A stretch of DNA of 64,000 bases from Rhyacophila brunnea (Eukaryota > Arthropoda > Insecta > Trichoptera > Rhyacophilidae), in assembly GCA_022495005.1 (NCBI GenBank), contig JAGYXB010000018.1, positions 558,001 to 622,000 on the forward strand. The letters are read 5' to 3'. The notes below the pieces were generated by a model, which was not told the DNA's origin, made no database searches, and saw only the letters and a program-made list of their open reading frames with translations. Position 1 is the stretch's first letter. Each line of letters opens with the position of its first letter. The position numbers and the translations under genes are program-made. Positions 45,715-57,237 of this stretch are shown here, in pieces.

Positions 45715-47975
45715 GAATTTATTATTGTCGGCCATTTGCAATTCCTTACGTAAACAAACGATTAAACCTCGGAGTGACAGTTGTTACTTTAAAAATAAAA
45801 ACTACGAGAAATAACAAGAGCTCGTCGAAGAATCTAGGTTATCACAAGTTTTGTTTTTGTTTTGTTATTTTAATCTAGGTTATTAAAAAATAATTTTACA
45901 TAACGTTAATGTTATAATTATATCGCTACCTAACTAGTCTATTTAAGCAACGCATATTATTAATATAAGTAGGTAAAATCCATTGTCACTATCATCATTC
46001 GTAAATTCATTCAAGAATAATTTATTAAAGGTATCATTTTTTTTTAAATTTACTTTAAGTGCCTTTAACTCATTCGACGCGGATGACACGGCTGCCGTGT
46101 CCCCGTTAAGCGGCCGATCGATCCAATTAACATGTTATTTAAATACGGTAATTAAAAAGTAATTAAAAGTTACGCAGCGATTGTGTTAATGTGTAGTGTA
46201 ATCATTTATTTTCCTCCGTCGATAAGTATATGTATTTAAAATATATGTATATTTCGTTGGATCCCACACGTATTACCAACTACATAATTACATAGGTACA
46301 TACAAATAGAAAACTTGACCAGATAAATTTTATTCCCATTACCAAATAAGAACATTAAATATTCAACTCTATTCGAAAATGATAAATCAATAGCTCAATT
46401 TCTATCTTTCACAAAGCATTACGGTTACCACGTATATTCTTTTGTGAAATACAATTGTATTATTTTCTACGTCTTGCGTTTATTGTCGATCGTAGGTATC
46501 CCGAAACAATAAAAGAAAAGACGTAGCAGTTTCTGAAGTACCCGACGCAAGTTGCTAAAAGACTTTTTTATTACCGAAATCAAAAATAAAACTTTAGATC
46601 CATCTACAGCTGAAGTATATAAATAATATTACAAGAAAACCCTTTAGTATTTGTCCTTATACGTCTGTAAATGTTAAAAAAACTACGTATTTTAAGTAAA
46701 AAAACATTTTTTTAAATATAAATAGTAAGTCTTTCCTCTCTTTTTTTATTTGAAAGTTGGATACCATTGCCACATTCTCATTTTTATGCATCTATGTAGA
46801 ATGTCTTCTATCAGCGCCATCTTTAGATTAATAAAGCCTGAGCATCTCTTTTTGCACAAGTCACGACTGGTCCACTGTTCAGCTGTCAAAATCAGATCCC
46901 AGATTGCTTGACATATTGATTCGCCCTTTTTCGTTTCAAATTGAATTATAAAAAAAATTCTCAAATCAAATATATTAATAAATTATAAATAATATTATAC
47001 ATTCCTGTTATTCATCAGCTGACAAAGTCAGACTATTTCTTCATACAAAAACCGGTGGTAATATCGATTTCCGAAAGATATGTAGCATTGAGCTATGCAT
47101 TACATTTGTAGAAGTTTTTTTACATTTTTCATTTACACATGTAATTTATCTATTAAAATCAAACCATTCCTTGTGTGAACACGACAGACGCGTGAGTATG
47201 AGCACTCTATTGAACAATGACAGGCAATGACAGGTCACCCATAGACAACAGCGGGAGGGGCGGAAAAAGTAGGGACCAGTCATTGTGAATTTATCGGCTT
47301 TCTACTTGAGTCAGCAATGCTTCTATTCATTTTTGAATTATCAGTAAGTTACAACATAATATATTGGGGGTTTAAGATTACAGGGGCCTATTTACAATAA
47401 CACAGTTTTGAGATAAACACAATTAAAGATTTTGCTATTAAAATAAAGCACACTTTACTGAACTATATCTTGTAAACGAATATAATATGTACGACATAGA
47501 CTATAGAGTATAGAGCTTTGTGTCCCCGATAAATATAATTAAGGCATTATGGAAACTGGGGCTACCTCAAAACATGCATGATCCTAATACACCGACTCTA
47601 GATAGATAGGTACTTTTCGTTTTTTAAGATACGTTTCTTTACCTACTTTTTATTTTACAGCAAAGTAGTCCAACGATAATTAAAAGGTTTGCTATCCAGT
47701 TACTGTTAGTGATGTACCACACTCTCTCATTGTAATTATTCAACTTGGACAAAAGTATGGCTTTAATTACAAATTAAATAATTAGGTACACTTATCTTAC
47801 ACTGTAATAGAGAAATACTATGGTTCGGTCTTCTTTTGGACACATATTTGCAGCTAGGGACGTCATATCGAAATAAAAAGTATCGATACGACGTCCTTAA
47901 TTATACCCATCGTTAAACTACCGTGCAAAGAGCCTACCGCGCGCGGGAATTTTCATATATGGAATATACATATAT
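45715..47975. other. No gene recognised
   Basis: AT-rich apart from a short CG-rich patch at 46075-46135 with the palindrome GACACGGCTGCCGTGTC between TTAA sites, which faintly resembles a piggyBac-like end but has no partner. Confidence 0.35.
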
Positions 47976-48173
47976 GTGTCACTACATTTCAAAATCAGCC
48001 AAGTCCACCTTTAGGTATTTTTGACTTTTTTGTGGAATTTATTAATTTTAAATATTCTATACTCGAAATAATATAAACTTCCACCCTTGTGACTGTGTAT
48101 TTGAGAAAACAAAAAGCTGTTTTTTCTCCTATTTATCTATTATGGACTTGGCTGATTTTGAAATCTAGCGACA
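47976..48173. mobile_element. 198-bp MITE with about 32-bp inverted ends
   Basis: TTTCAAAATCAGCCAAGTCC is found at 47987-48006 and, inverted, at 48144-48163; the match extends outwards through GTCACTA/GTCGCTA. ATATAT flanks both sides and may be the target duplication. No coding capacity. Confidence 0.7.
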
Positions 48174-49677
48174 TATATCGGAAATATTGAAAATTGTTGG
48201 TACTCAGATATATATTTTAAAAATATATGAACAGGATAAGAGTAACGATTTTAGCAAAAACTGTAATTGAATTCATTTCACTTATTTACCTAATCAATAC
48301 GTAGGTATCTAAAAACATTTTTAAAAAAATTTTAAAATACTTACCAACTATAGAAAATTTGTGTTCACATCTACTTAATGTGATTTTTATTAATTCATCG
48401 TATTTCATGAATATTTTTATCATCAAAATGTAGTAAAGCTGGAATCGACGTAAACAAAAAGGATTTTAAATTATCCACATTCATCCTCTCTAGTTTAATC
48501 GATGATTGAATTAAAAAAAATGCTATCAATCAATAAATTAGATGTTAAAAATCTTTATGGTACCTTGGAAAAAACTTATCAAACTACAATTTAATGACAA
48601 AAACATTCATAAAATATGATGTACCTAGGTAAGTACTAATACAAATCGGATTTCCAAGTAACTCATTATTTTAATGCGAAGAACTCTTTTATAAAATAAT
48701 AAGTAAAATGGCAAGATGGTTACGCATTTTAGTGGATCGTTTTACTATGAAAATAAGTACTATTAGCATTCATCTATTGAAAATATTTTGTTTTTCTTAT
48801 CTACCACGTCATTCGTGAGAAGAATTTTTATACCGCCATCTTTGTTTTATTCAAAAAAACATTTAGTCACTATAAAGAAAATACTACGTGAAAATACTCT
48901 GATGGCTGATTTCTGTACTACTTTCACGGTAGGTACCTGATAGTAGTAGAAAACTGTAGCTATGCAATGTATGTAATAGATGGCAGTATGTCAGGTAATT
49001 GACGACCCGTAATAAATTCTAGCGAATAGTTTTTTACGCAATTACTATTGTTTTATGAAATTTCATAACTGACCGTAGAATGAGGGCAAAAATATTATTT
49101 TATTGTGACGCAATAATGCAGTTGTTTTTGCAATACATTTTTGTGGTACGGTAACGCACGTTTGTTTTCTTATTTGTAAATAAATACATAATTTTACTAT
49201 CATTGCAACAACGTCACTATATTATATATTTTGACATAAAAATATAACTTACCGTTTTTTCTCCACATGGAACATAGGTAATAATATGTGCCCGCACATA
49301 GTGGAAGATAATATAAGTATGTAGGCACCTATCAAATATTCATATTTTCATATTAAAGCATTTTCTCTATTAGAAAAAGTATCCAGCCTTGATTCTTTAT
49401 AAATAAATCATATTATGGACAGATTCCCTATACTATTCCAGTGTGAGCAAATGTGGTATGTAGAACTAGACATTTCAAAAAATTCGAATATTATTAGCAT
49501 TAATAACTAATTTATAAATAAGTTTTAAAAAAAAAATGGAGCTTGCCCACTCCACACGCAAGTAATAACGTCATTTTTCCAAATTTTCAGTCATCGAGTA
49601 CCTATTCAGTAAAAATTATTTATTTCAAAATTATAATATTGACGTGATATAAGTATATGTATAGGTACCTATTCTAT
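48174..49677. other. No gene recognised
   Basis: AT-rich, nothing matched. Confidence 0.45.
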
Positions 49678-49819
49678 GACAACATCTTCTTGGCTACGTG
49701 TTAAAACTGTGAACTAACATGCTCTCCCATTTTTAACCACACTTCCATTATAAACTAACAAGCTCCTCCCATTTAGTCGACAACAGCGCCCTCCTTCACG
49801 TAGCCAAGAAGATGTTGTC
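49678..49819. mobile_element. 142-bp MITE with perfect 23-bp inverted ends
   Basis: GACAACATCTTCTTGGCTAC then GTG at 49678-49700 is exactly mirrored at 49797-49819. Between them two imperfect direct repeats of AACTAACANGCTC plus TCCCATTT occur. No coding capacity; flanking duplication is not obvious. The perfect arms suggest a young insertion or a conserved hairpin. Confidence 0.7.
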
Positions 49820-50219
49820 GTTCAATACATATATATCTGAAAATACATAAATTTTAATATATTTGATAAACAGCATATTTCACAAAACATCTCATAACAA
49901 CTAAACATACATACACTAAACAAATACCTAAGTACCTACATGCTTTTAAAATAATTAACAATACCTACTATTAATGTCACTCATCTGGCGAGAAGATAAA
50001 ATAACAATAAACACAGAAATAAAAACGCATCACCAACACAAAATATCATTCTCATAAATAGTTCTCACTCCTCAATAGCCTCAATCCATGCCAGGCCGTT
50101 TTCAGGCAGAAGGTCACCGAAGGAAGGAATATGAGACGCATGCCTCGTCAACATACTCAGAAGTTAAGATATCTCCCCGCTTACACAAAAGAGGCTTTTT
50201 TATTCCATACTTATGTATA

Positions 50220-50920
50220 CAATACTCCATGGCCCCCACAAGCAGGGGCTGACAGGGCTCTAGCCTGGGGGCCCTGGCTCAGCAGGGGCCCGGAGAGGCG
50301 AGTCGACCAGATAAGTGAGATAAACACACATCACACATGTGCTTTACTAGTAAAAAAAAAAGTAATATTATTATTTTTAATTATGAGGTTGTCATCGTCA
50401 TCATCAGGGGCGCGACAACCCGGTGTGGGTCCTGGCTTCCTCCAACAGCTCCCTCCACCTGTCCCTATCCAGTGTGGCCGCTTTCCAATTTGGTACCCCC
50501 AGAATACGGCAGTCACTGGCAGCTCCATCTAACCAGCGAATCTTTGGCCTCCCTCTTCTTCTACGTCCTATTGGATTGCTGGACATCACTCTCTTTGCCG
50601 GTTCATTGTCATTCATACGGTGCACATGACCTAGCCATCGCAGTCTCCCAATCTTTTATCAATTATGAGGTTGTACCATACAATTTTTAATTGTGTATCA
50701 ATACTCGAGAACTCCATAACTCAAATAGATATATTATGTAAGTATGTATTGAAATATACAAAAAAACACTAAATATACACATTAATTTTACCGCGTACAC
50801 CATTTAGAAAACGCTACTGTAGAGCGTCACACTGCCTTTATCCTTAGCCATAGGTAGAGGGGCCAGCCAAAGATCCTAGCCTAAGGGCCCGCTTCAGGAT
50901 GTGGGGGCCATACTATACTC
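50220..50920 (-). mobile_element. CATGGCCCCC-type hAT MITE, copy 1, with LINE insert
   Basis: Element 50228-50912, inverted relative to the copy at 56891. Ends CATGGCCCCCAC and GTGGGGGCCATA; flanks CAATACTC and CTATACTC agree at 7 of 8. Shared internal blocks: GACAGGGCTCTAGCCTGGGG, CGACCAGATAAGTGAGATAAAC, GCCAAAGATCCTAGCC. A 268-bp LINE fragment (50393-50660) plus its 14-bp duplication splits it. Confidence 0.7.
50379..50674 (-). repeat. RTE-like LINE 3'-end fragment L6 with 14-bp TSD
   Basis: Insertion 50393-50660 flanked by identical AATTATGAGGTTGT (50379-50392, 50661-50674). The minus strand encodes an open tail RRGRPKIRWLDGAASDCRIL ... LDRDRWRELLEEARTHTGL, then a stop and a GATGATGACGATG 3' tail. 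It is the least decayed of the seven fragments and defines the family: 5'-truncated by target-primed reverse transcription. No reverse transcriptase core is included. Confidence 0.85.
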
Positions 50921-51299
50921 TCATCGGGACGATTCTGCACCTGGGACCCTTATAATTGGATATATCACCAGATATGAGTAACTCACCCTAAACTTAAATA
51001 AAAATGTAGTCATTATCTTTCTTCGAGATCATAATATTATGTTATCTGGTAACACGCATTATCGCTCAAAATGACACCAGTCAAGATCCTATAAGTTGTT
51101 AGAAAAACAAGATCAAGGCTTCTTTAAAAAAAAAAAAAAGTATGATACAAAACCTTCATCAATCTTAAATAATTGACTCATGGGCTGCACAATTCTGGTA
51201 TGTAATTATCAATAAAAGATTAGAATGTAACTAGATTCAATGTGATAGTGAGATACTGATCTAAACCCGTAAGCTAGGAAAAGGATACGTGACAATGAA

Positions 51300-51480
51300 G
51301 GTACAACCATGATCCCCGTATTGTCTCACATGTAAAAGTAGAGAGACTCCGTTCGACAGGTCATGTCTGAAGGATAGATAACACCCGATCACCTAAAAGG
51401 CTCGTCTTTACGAGGAAAGGGATGGTCGGAATACTTGGACTAGTTACGTCCATTCAAGTGGACTAGGAAACATTTCAGTT
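51300..51480 (+). repeat. RTE-like LINE fragment L7 (decayed)
   Basis: The plus strand shows VERLRSTGHV then RIDNTRSPKRLVFTRKG, the W-x-GHV-x-R-M-D segment that precedes the RGRP tail in this LINE group. Stops and a frame change interrupt it. Confidence 0.45.
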
Positions 51481-52530
51481 GACAATATTATTCATTTCTG
51501 ATAATTATTTATAAAATAATGTAAACGAAGAATTAATTCAAACATTGTATTCTATTATAAATATTATCGTTGCGTTAGTTTGCAATATTACTGCAATATT
51601 TGCAAATTACTGATGCTAAAATTTCTTTGAATTATCAAAACATTAATAAGGATAAACGTAGCTAACCTACAAATATATGCTGTAAGAGCTAAAAATAAAA
51701 AAACAGACTCTCAACCACCTATCTGGAACTCTTCAATTCTTTGGTCATGGAACAGCTTGGGGAGACCGATGAGAATATATTTTTAAATAGATCATTTAAA
51801 ATTATATTTAATATAAAATATACTAGGTACTTCGACAATTTATACGTAAAACAAGTGACATAAATATGGCTTTAAATCGAAGCATCTTTTCCGCTACAGT
51901 TTCCTCGTCTTACGCAATGACTTTCTAAAAAATATTACAAACAATAAACAACTCAAAAAGCGTGAACGCCGGTCAGAAAGGTGATCGGCTAAATTTTTTT
52001 ATGAAAACGTTTATAGTTTAATAAGAACGGTTTATTTACAAATAGAAATTAGTATTCCATGGGCTACTTTCGGTTTAAAGTTGAAAGCATTACTATAATT
52101 GTTACTTTGTTACTATATTAAACTTAATGCAACATTAATGTATTCTACTACATCTGATATTATTTCCGATTTAATCGTGAATTAACTGATCAATAAATTA
52201 GCTAGTTACCATGTTTGACCTACTCAGTGTAAATACAAAGTTTTGTGCACTTATGCAGTATCTACCTGCCTTTACTGTCCCAGTATCTTTCAAGTTGATA
52301 CCTACTACCCGTTTTATGTGGCCATTTGAAATTGTAAACAAACAAAAACCTAACACAAATTATTTATCTGGTTATTTATCTACCTATATTCCTAGGTTAA
52401 GTACCTACCTAGTATTTAAAATTGTGGCAATACATGCTTTGACTCGAAGTTTATATTTATACAGTGTTTTTAAACCTTTTTTTCTTAAAATGACACCCTT
52501 GACACTGCAATGACACACCAAGCATCAACA
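51481..52530. other. No gene recognised
   Basis: AT-rich; a 100-codon plus-strand frame at 52211-52513 has no motif. Confidence 0.4.
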
Positions 52531-53253
52531 TTATAATCCAGCGGTTCCCAACCTGTAGTACGCGTACGCGAGTGGATAATTGGTGGAACGCGAAAAATAA
52601 TCAGTAATGGCGGACATAAAAAGTAAAAAAAAATCAGTCATAAATATAACATTTAAACTATTGTATTTTTTCTATAATTCATAATTTTCATTAATAATAT
52701 ACAGTACAGTTGTTAATATGTACAGTCGATGATCGAAAATATTTTTAAATACAATTTCATTAATATTATTATATTTAAAACAAAAAATGTTGCTGTAAAT
52801 TTGTAAAAATGAAAGTGTGAATTGTCTCGTTTTCATCAGAAGAATTTTTACATTTACCGTGTTTAATTAATTTTATAGAAGTACATATATTATTTTCTAT
52901 TAATATCGGTAAGTTTTGGAAAAAAAATTGCCTGCGGCGCATTCCATTTTTTTATACAAATAATTTAATTTAATTCTATGTAATTTTTTTTTAATAAAAA
53001 TTAGTTAAAAAAAACTTCTTTAAATGTCCTGGTTTTGAATTTCGACAAGAAATGAGCTTCGGCACCTTTTATTTTCAAATGTTTCAAATGTTTTTTTTAA
53101 ACTTATAATAATATACTAGAAATATAGTCACCCTATAAAATTTATAATGCAAATAGAATAACAAATTTATAGAAATACAATCATTTTTACGAAGTGGTAC
53201 AATTAAGCGTGATGTACGTGAGCCAAAAAAGGTTGGGAAACGCTATGATAATC
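52531..53253. mobile_element. hAT-like element (707 bp), non-autonomous
   Basis: Element 52539-53245. Ends CAGCGGTTCCCAACCTGTAG and (reverse complement) TAGCGTTTCCCAACCTTTTT; flanks TTATAATC and TGATAATC match at 7 of 8. Left subterminal palindrome GTACGCGTACG. AT-rich core, no transposase. Confidence 0.7.
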
Positions 53254-53482
53254 AATTAGACATGACGGGGGGTGCTGAACTGACTCCAGTCTGGGTGCTC
53301 GAGCTTAGGGCGGGCTCGGTTTGGCTGATCGTGTTATGAACAAAAGACATAACTCTCATGTAGTCCGATTGAACTTTGTTGCCTTTGTTTCCAATAGCCA
53401 CTATGGTCTTGTTATTTTGATCTCCTCACAATCCATAATACACCAACGCAGTGACCTAAGGCATCCTTATATGGTTGAAGAC

Positions 53483-53709
53483 CAGGGCTCGAAATGGACC
53501 GGAGTGCTGTTCCGGTTCATAAAATCCCCAAAATTATCGCTCCGTCTCGTGAAAAAAATATTTGACCATCTGAGCTAGACAGGCCATGTAACAAAAAATA
53601 TAACACACTTTTTTGAAAAATACACATAAAATTAGATAACTACCTATTTTAATATTTTCGTAAAATTATCGAGCGCTCCGGTTCGTAAAATTTTCCATTT
53701 CAAGCGCTG
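53483..53709. mobile_element. Short hAT-like MITE (227 bp)
   Basis: Ends CAGGGCTCGAAATGG and (reverse complement) CAGCGCTTGAAATGG; further inside GGACCGGAGTGC and GAACCGGAGCGC are inverted. Flanking duplication is not clear, so both boundaries and class are tentative. Confidence 0.5.
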
Positions 53710-53797
53710 GAATACGAAATATAAATTCATCGAAATAAGAGTATCCTCGAATACCTTGAACCTAGAAGTCATAATTGTATTATAATATGATTTACGC

Positions 53798-53982
53798 CAA
53801 TGGTCTCCAAAGTAGGGTACATATACCCCAGGCGAGTCGATTTATTGGTGCATGCGAGCTGATTCGTGTAGGCCAAAGTAAATTCACTGTCCTGTCTGTC
53901 GATAGATATATTTTATTGGGGGTCCACGCTATTTCTATTTTTTGCTATAAGGGTACGCGATCCAAAAATTTGGAGACCACTG
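53798..53982. mobile_element. Short hAT-like MITE (185 bp)
   Basis: Ends CAATGGTCTCCAAAG and (reverse complement) CAGTGGTCTCCAAAT; subterminal GGGTACATATACCC and GGGTACGCGATCC. No 8-bp duplication seen, so probably an old copy. Confidence 0.5.
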
Positions 53983-54674
53983 GTCTTCTCATGTATTATG
54001 TATTGCTGTTTTAAATTAGAGAAATTTCAAGTACCTAATTCTAAATAAATATGTGTGGATTAATAAAATTTAATGTATTTTATAAGTCAATAAAATTTCA
54101 AATTTTACATTAGATAATACTAATTATTGTATATTGAATGATAAATTGCTTGAACACACTCTCTATAAAGCGATCATAACTACTATCTAATATATTCAAA
54201 ATGAATTGCTGTCACATAACAACGAAATTTATTTAAAAATCAGGGTAAAAAATGTTGCGTGAATGCTTTTTCATTTCACTGGAATATTTTTTCTTCTCAA
54301 CCAAAAAATACACATTTTTTACTAACATATTATATTATGAATGAATTAAATCACTGATTCAGATAATATTCACGAAAAAAACTCAATACTTACGAAACGA
54401 AATGAAGAGACATGAATGACGTGTGTCACAAGATATCTCTGCATGGTATTCTTTTAAATTTAAAGAATTCAGCCAACAAATAAATTCACTTTTATGAATA
54501 GTACAATCTTCTTCTACCAACGGTGCCCACGTTACTATGTTAACAATCTTTACCGTAGATGATCATTGGTTGCTATCAAGTAGGTAGGGTAGGAAGGTAC
54601 TCAAAATTTTCATTTTTTTTTTGAATATGTTTAACGAGTAGCTCTTTCAAGCATATAGTGCATATATAATTTTC

Positions 54675-54912
54675 CAACCATGTTCGACCCTATTAAGAAC
54701 ATAATAATATGGGACTCCATAGAGTGGAGGTTTGTATTAACAGATTTTGTTTTTACGAGAAATAGATGTCAGCCACTTGCTACCTATTAGGTCCATGCCC
54801 TGACTTAAACACAAATTAAAAAACAATATGTGTGATTGCCAGATCCAGAATTCGAACCTGGGACCCACGACGCTATAGGCCGACGCTTAAGCCGCGCAGC
54901 CATCGTGGGTGT
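54675..54912 (-). repeat. tRNA-headed SINE, family 1, copy 9 (near full length)
   Basis: On the minus strand: ACCCACGATGGCTGCGCGGC (A box region), GGTCCCAGGTTCGAATTCTG (B box), CAATCACACATATTGTTTTT, GCCACTTG-type block and the CTCCACTCTATGGAG hairpin, ending GGGTCGAACATGGTTGG. Best copy for the tRNA head. Confidence 0.85.
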
Positions 54913-55156
54913 CAATATAAAGATATAATTACATACCTATTATTGTAAATACTTTTACCTTCAGCTCCACAATCCGATGTGGTTCTTGACTAACACATTA
55001 AGATGTTTTTAAACAGTTTGTTTAACAAAAAAGGATATTATACAATTGCTCCACTTATCAGGTCTAGGTTTTCTGAAGTATTTCAAAACTATGTATTTTC
55101 CAAGCTTCTCTAATCATAAACCGGTCATTTATAGTTCTCACCCGTTTGAGGTTTCA

Positions 55157-55437
55157 GTGGGTCTATTAACCTATACAAGGCGGCTATCGACGCGTATCAA
55201 CGGTAGTTTATCATATTTATGTATTGAGGTATTGTAATTGTTACCATAAGTTAGCCGTCAAAACTATATATCTCGCTGTAAAAGTTAACACATCCAAGAG
55301 AGGAGCTATTAAAATATAGCACTTTTTGACAGTTCAGACGGTTAACTTATTGTAACAATTAACCGCCTCAAAACATAAATATGATAAACTAGCCTCGATA
55401 GCCACCGATAGCCGCCTTGTGTATAGAATAGACCCAC
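55157..55437. mobile_element. 281-bp foldback MITE with ~100-bp inverted arms
   Basis: Left arm from GTGGGTCTATT through AAGGCGGCTATCG, GTAGTTTATCATATTTATGT and AATTGTTACCATAAGTTAGC; the right arm repeats these in reverse (GTTAACTTATTGTAACAATT, ACATAAATATGATAAACTA, CGATAGCCGCCTTGT, AATAGACCCAC). Arms cover most of the element, with a ~60-bp loop. RNA from it would fold into a long hairpin. Confidence 0.75.
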
Positions 55438-56882
55438 AAGAACAGAATTCAAACCACCGTGAATATAGATGTTACAAAAGTGCGCATTGTCCGTACCTAC
55501 TTACGTTAAAAGTCAGCCAACTATCCACAACACTTGACTATCTGGGACTGGAACACACCGTAAGACTATTTTCAAATTATGTATCGTGAAAACTTATATT
55601 TAGTGAGCTCTATTCTTATTTAAATATTTGGAAAACAAGGAAAATCGTTAAAAGAATAAAATATGTATTTAGTACTAAAAATAGGTCCTGTTAAGTTAAA
55701 GAGAGGATTGTAAAAAATAGTGCTAGAACAAGACTACTTTCTTCTAATTTATACAGTTAAAAATGCATGTGAAATCCATGCAAAAGCAGTCCTGATAGTT
55801 CTTTGAAAAATTACAGATACATTACTGGAAATTTGATTTATTTAATTTATAAAAAGGCAATATCCACTTTCTTTTATTTTATTTATAATATCTTTGTGTT
55901 GTCTTATATCCCGGGTGTTTTAAATCATGTGTCTTACAATCTCTGATCAAGCAATCGCTTTTACTGTCTTATTATTGATGGTACCAAATAATTACTACCT
56001 TCTTTATGAAATACTGAGAGTGTCCTGTATCAAAATTAGAAGTTAAAAACTAATTATTGACAATAAAACCAAACCATCTACATTGTACTAAATAAACATC
56101 TGAATGATGTATTCCTAAAACTGAGTACCTATTTGATATTAGACGCACTTTAATTTACGGTAATACTACTAGATATCTAACAGATTCAATATTCAAATAA
56201 TACACAAGTACAAGTTGGTAAGTCATTGCGTTTACAATCTCTTTCGATTTCTTTGATCACTAAATTCTAAAATCCCGGGAGTATTTTTACTATGTCAACA
56301 AAAAAATCAAAGCATACTAACTCCGAAATATTACAAGTTTACGAACTCTATCCTGGTTTGAAATTATTTGTAGTACTTACTACCTTTTTTGTGCTAATTC
56401 ATTTTATATTCAATATAATGAGACAGCCAGATACGCATTTTGTGTGATGTGGTTGATTACACCAAAATAATCTCTATTATTGAAATCAAAATATTATTAT
56501 AATATGGAGATATCTTAACAAATAAAGGGTACTTAATATTCAAGTTCATAACTCTATATTAAATAAATGTACATACAACTAATCGTGTATTCAAGTTAAA
56601 ATATCTAAAGTCATGATTAATTCTACTTTTCTTCTATGGTCCATCAGATTGACAGCGTTCATTTAATTTTGGTTTTCCGGTCTTCACCAAATTGGATATC
56701 AGTATGCCCGTAAAGTTAGCTGGAATAAATCGTAAAAATACGAGTATAATAACTGTTATCTTGAACTGAAGGTATCTAGGAAGTATTATTAATGTATTAA
56801 CACCCAATACCTATCTACAAGTGTTATTATTATTATTATTATTATGACCTAAGCCAGTGGTGTTCAAAGTGTGCGTCATGGT
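55438..56882. other. No gene recognised
   Basis: AT-rich with a TTATTATTATTATTATTATT microsatellite at about 56824. From 56855 a hAT-like end CAGTGGTGTTCAAAGTG starts, whose partner beyond 57238 is decayed. Confidence 0.4.
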
Positions 56883-57237
56883 GTACTGGGCATGGCCCCC
56901 ACATCCTGAAACGGGCTCCCATGCCAGGATCTTTGGCGGCCCCCCCTACCTATTGCTAGGATTAAAGATACACGATTTTTAATATTTTTAATAAATCCAC
57001 TTAAAATTGTCGAGTATCGATACACATTAATCAATAATTGCATTGCAAAACCACGTGTTTTAAAATCTCAAAATCCTTCAAATAGCGCCGCAGGCAACTT
57101 TTTTAGTATTAGAGCAAATTTGTGAAGAGTGTTTATCTCACTTATCTGGTCGATCTGCTAAGCCGGGCCCTCCTTGAGACCGGGCCCCCAGGCTAGAGCC
57201 CTGTCAGTCCCCTACATGTGAGGACCATGGTACTGGG
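56883..57237 (+). mobile_element. CATGGCCCCC-type hAT MITE, copy 2
   Basis: Element 56891-57229 with ends CATGGCCCCCACATCC and (reverse complement) CATGGTCCTCACATG, flanked by GTACTGGG on both sides (56883-56890, 57230-57237; one base ambiguous). Seems inserted into an older hAT-like element starting at 56855. Internal blocks match the inverted copy at 50228-50912. Confidence 0.75.

Noticed and set aside
46068..46120. TTAA-flanked CG-rich piece resembling a piggyBac end
   Set aside because: No second inverted end within reach and no transposase; the palindrome GACACGGCTGCCGTGTC alone is not diagnostic.
56824..56845. TTA trinucleotide microsatellite
   Set aside because: Ordinary simple repeat for such AT-rich DNA.
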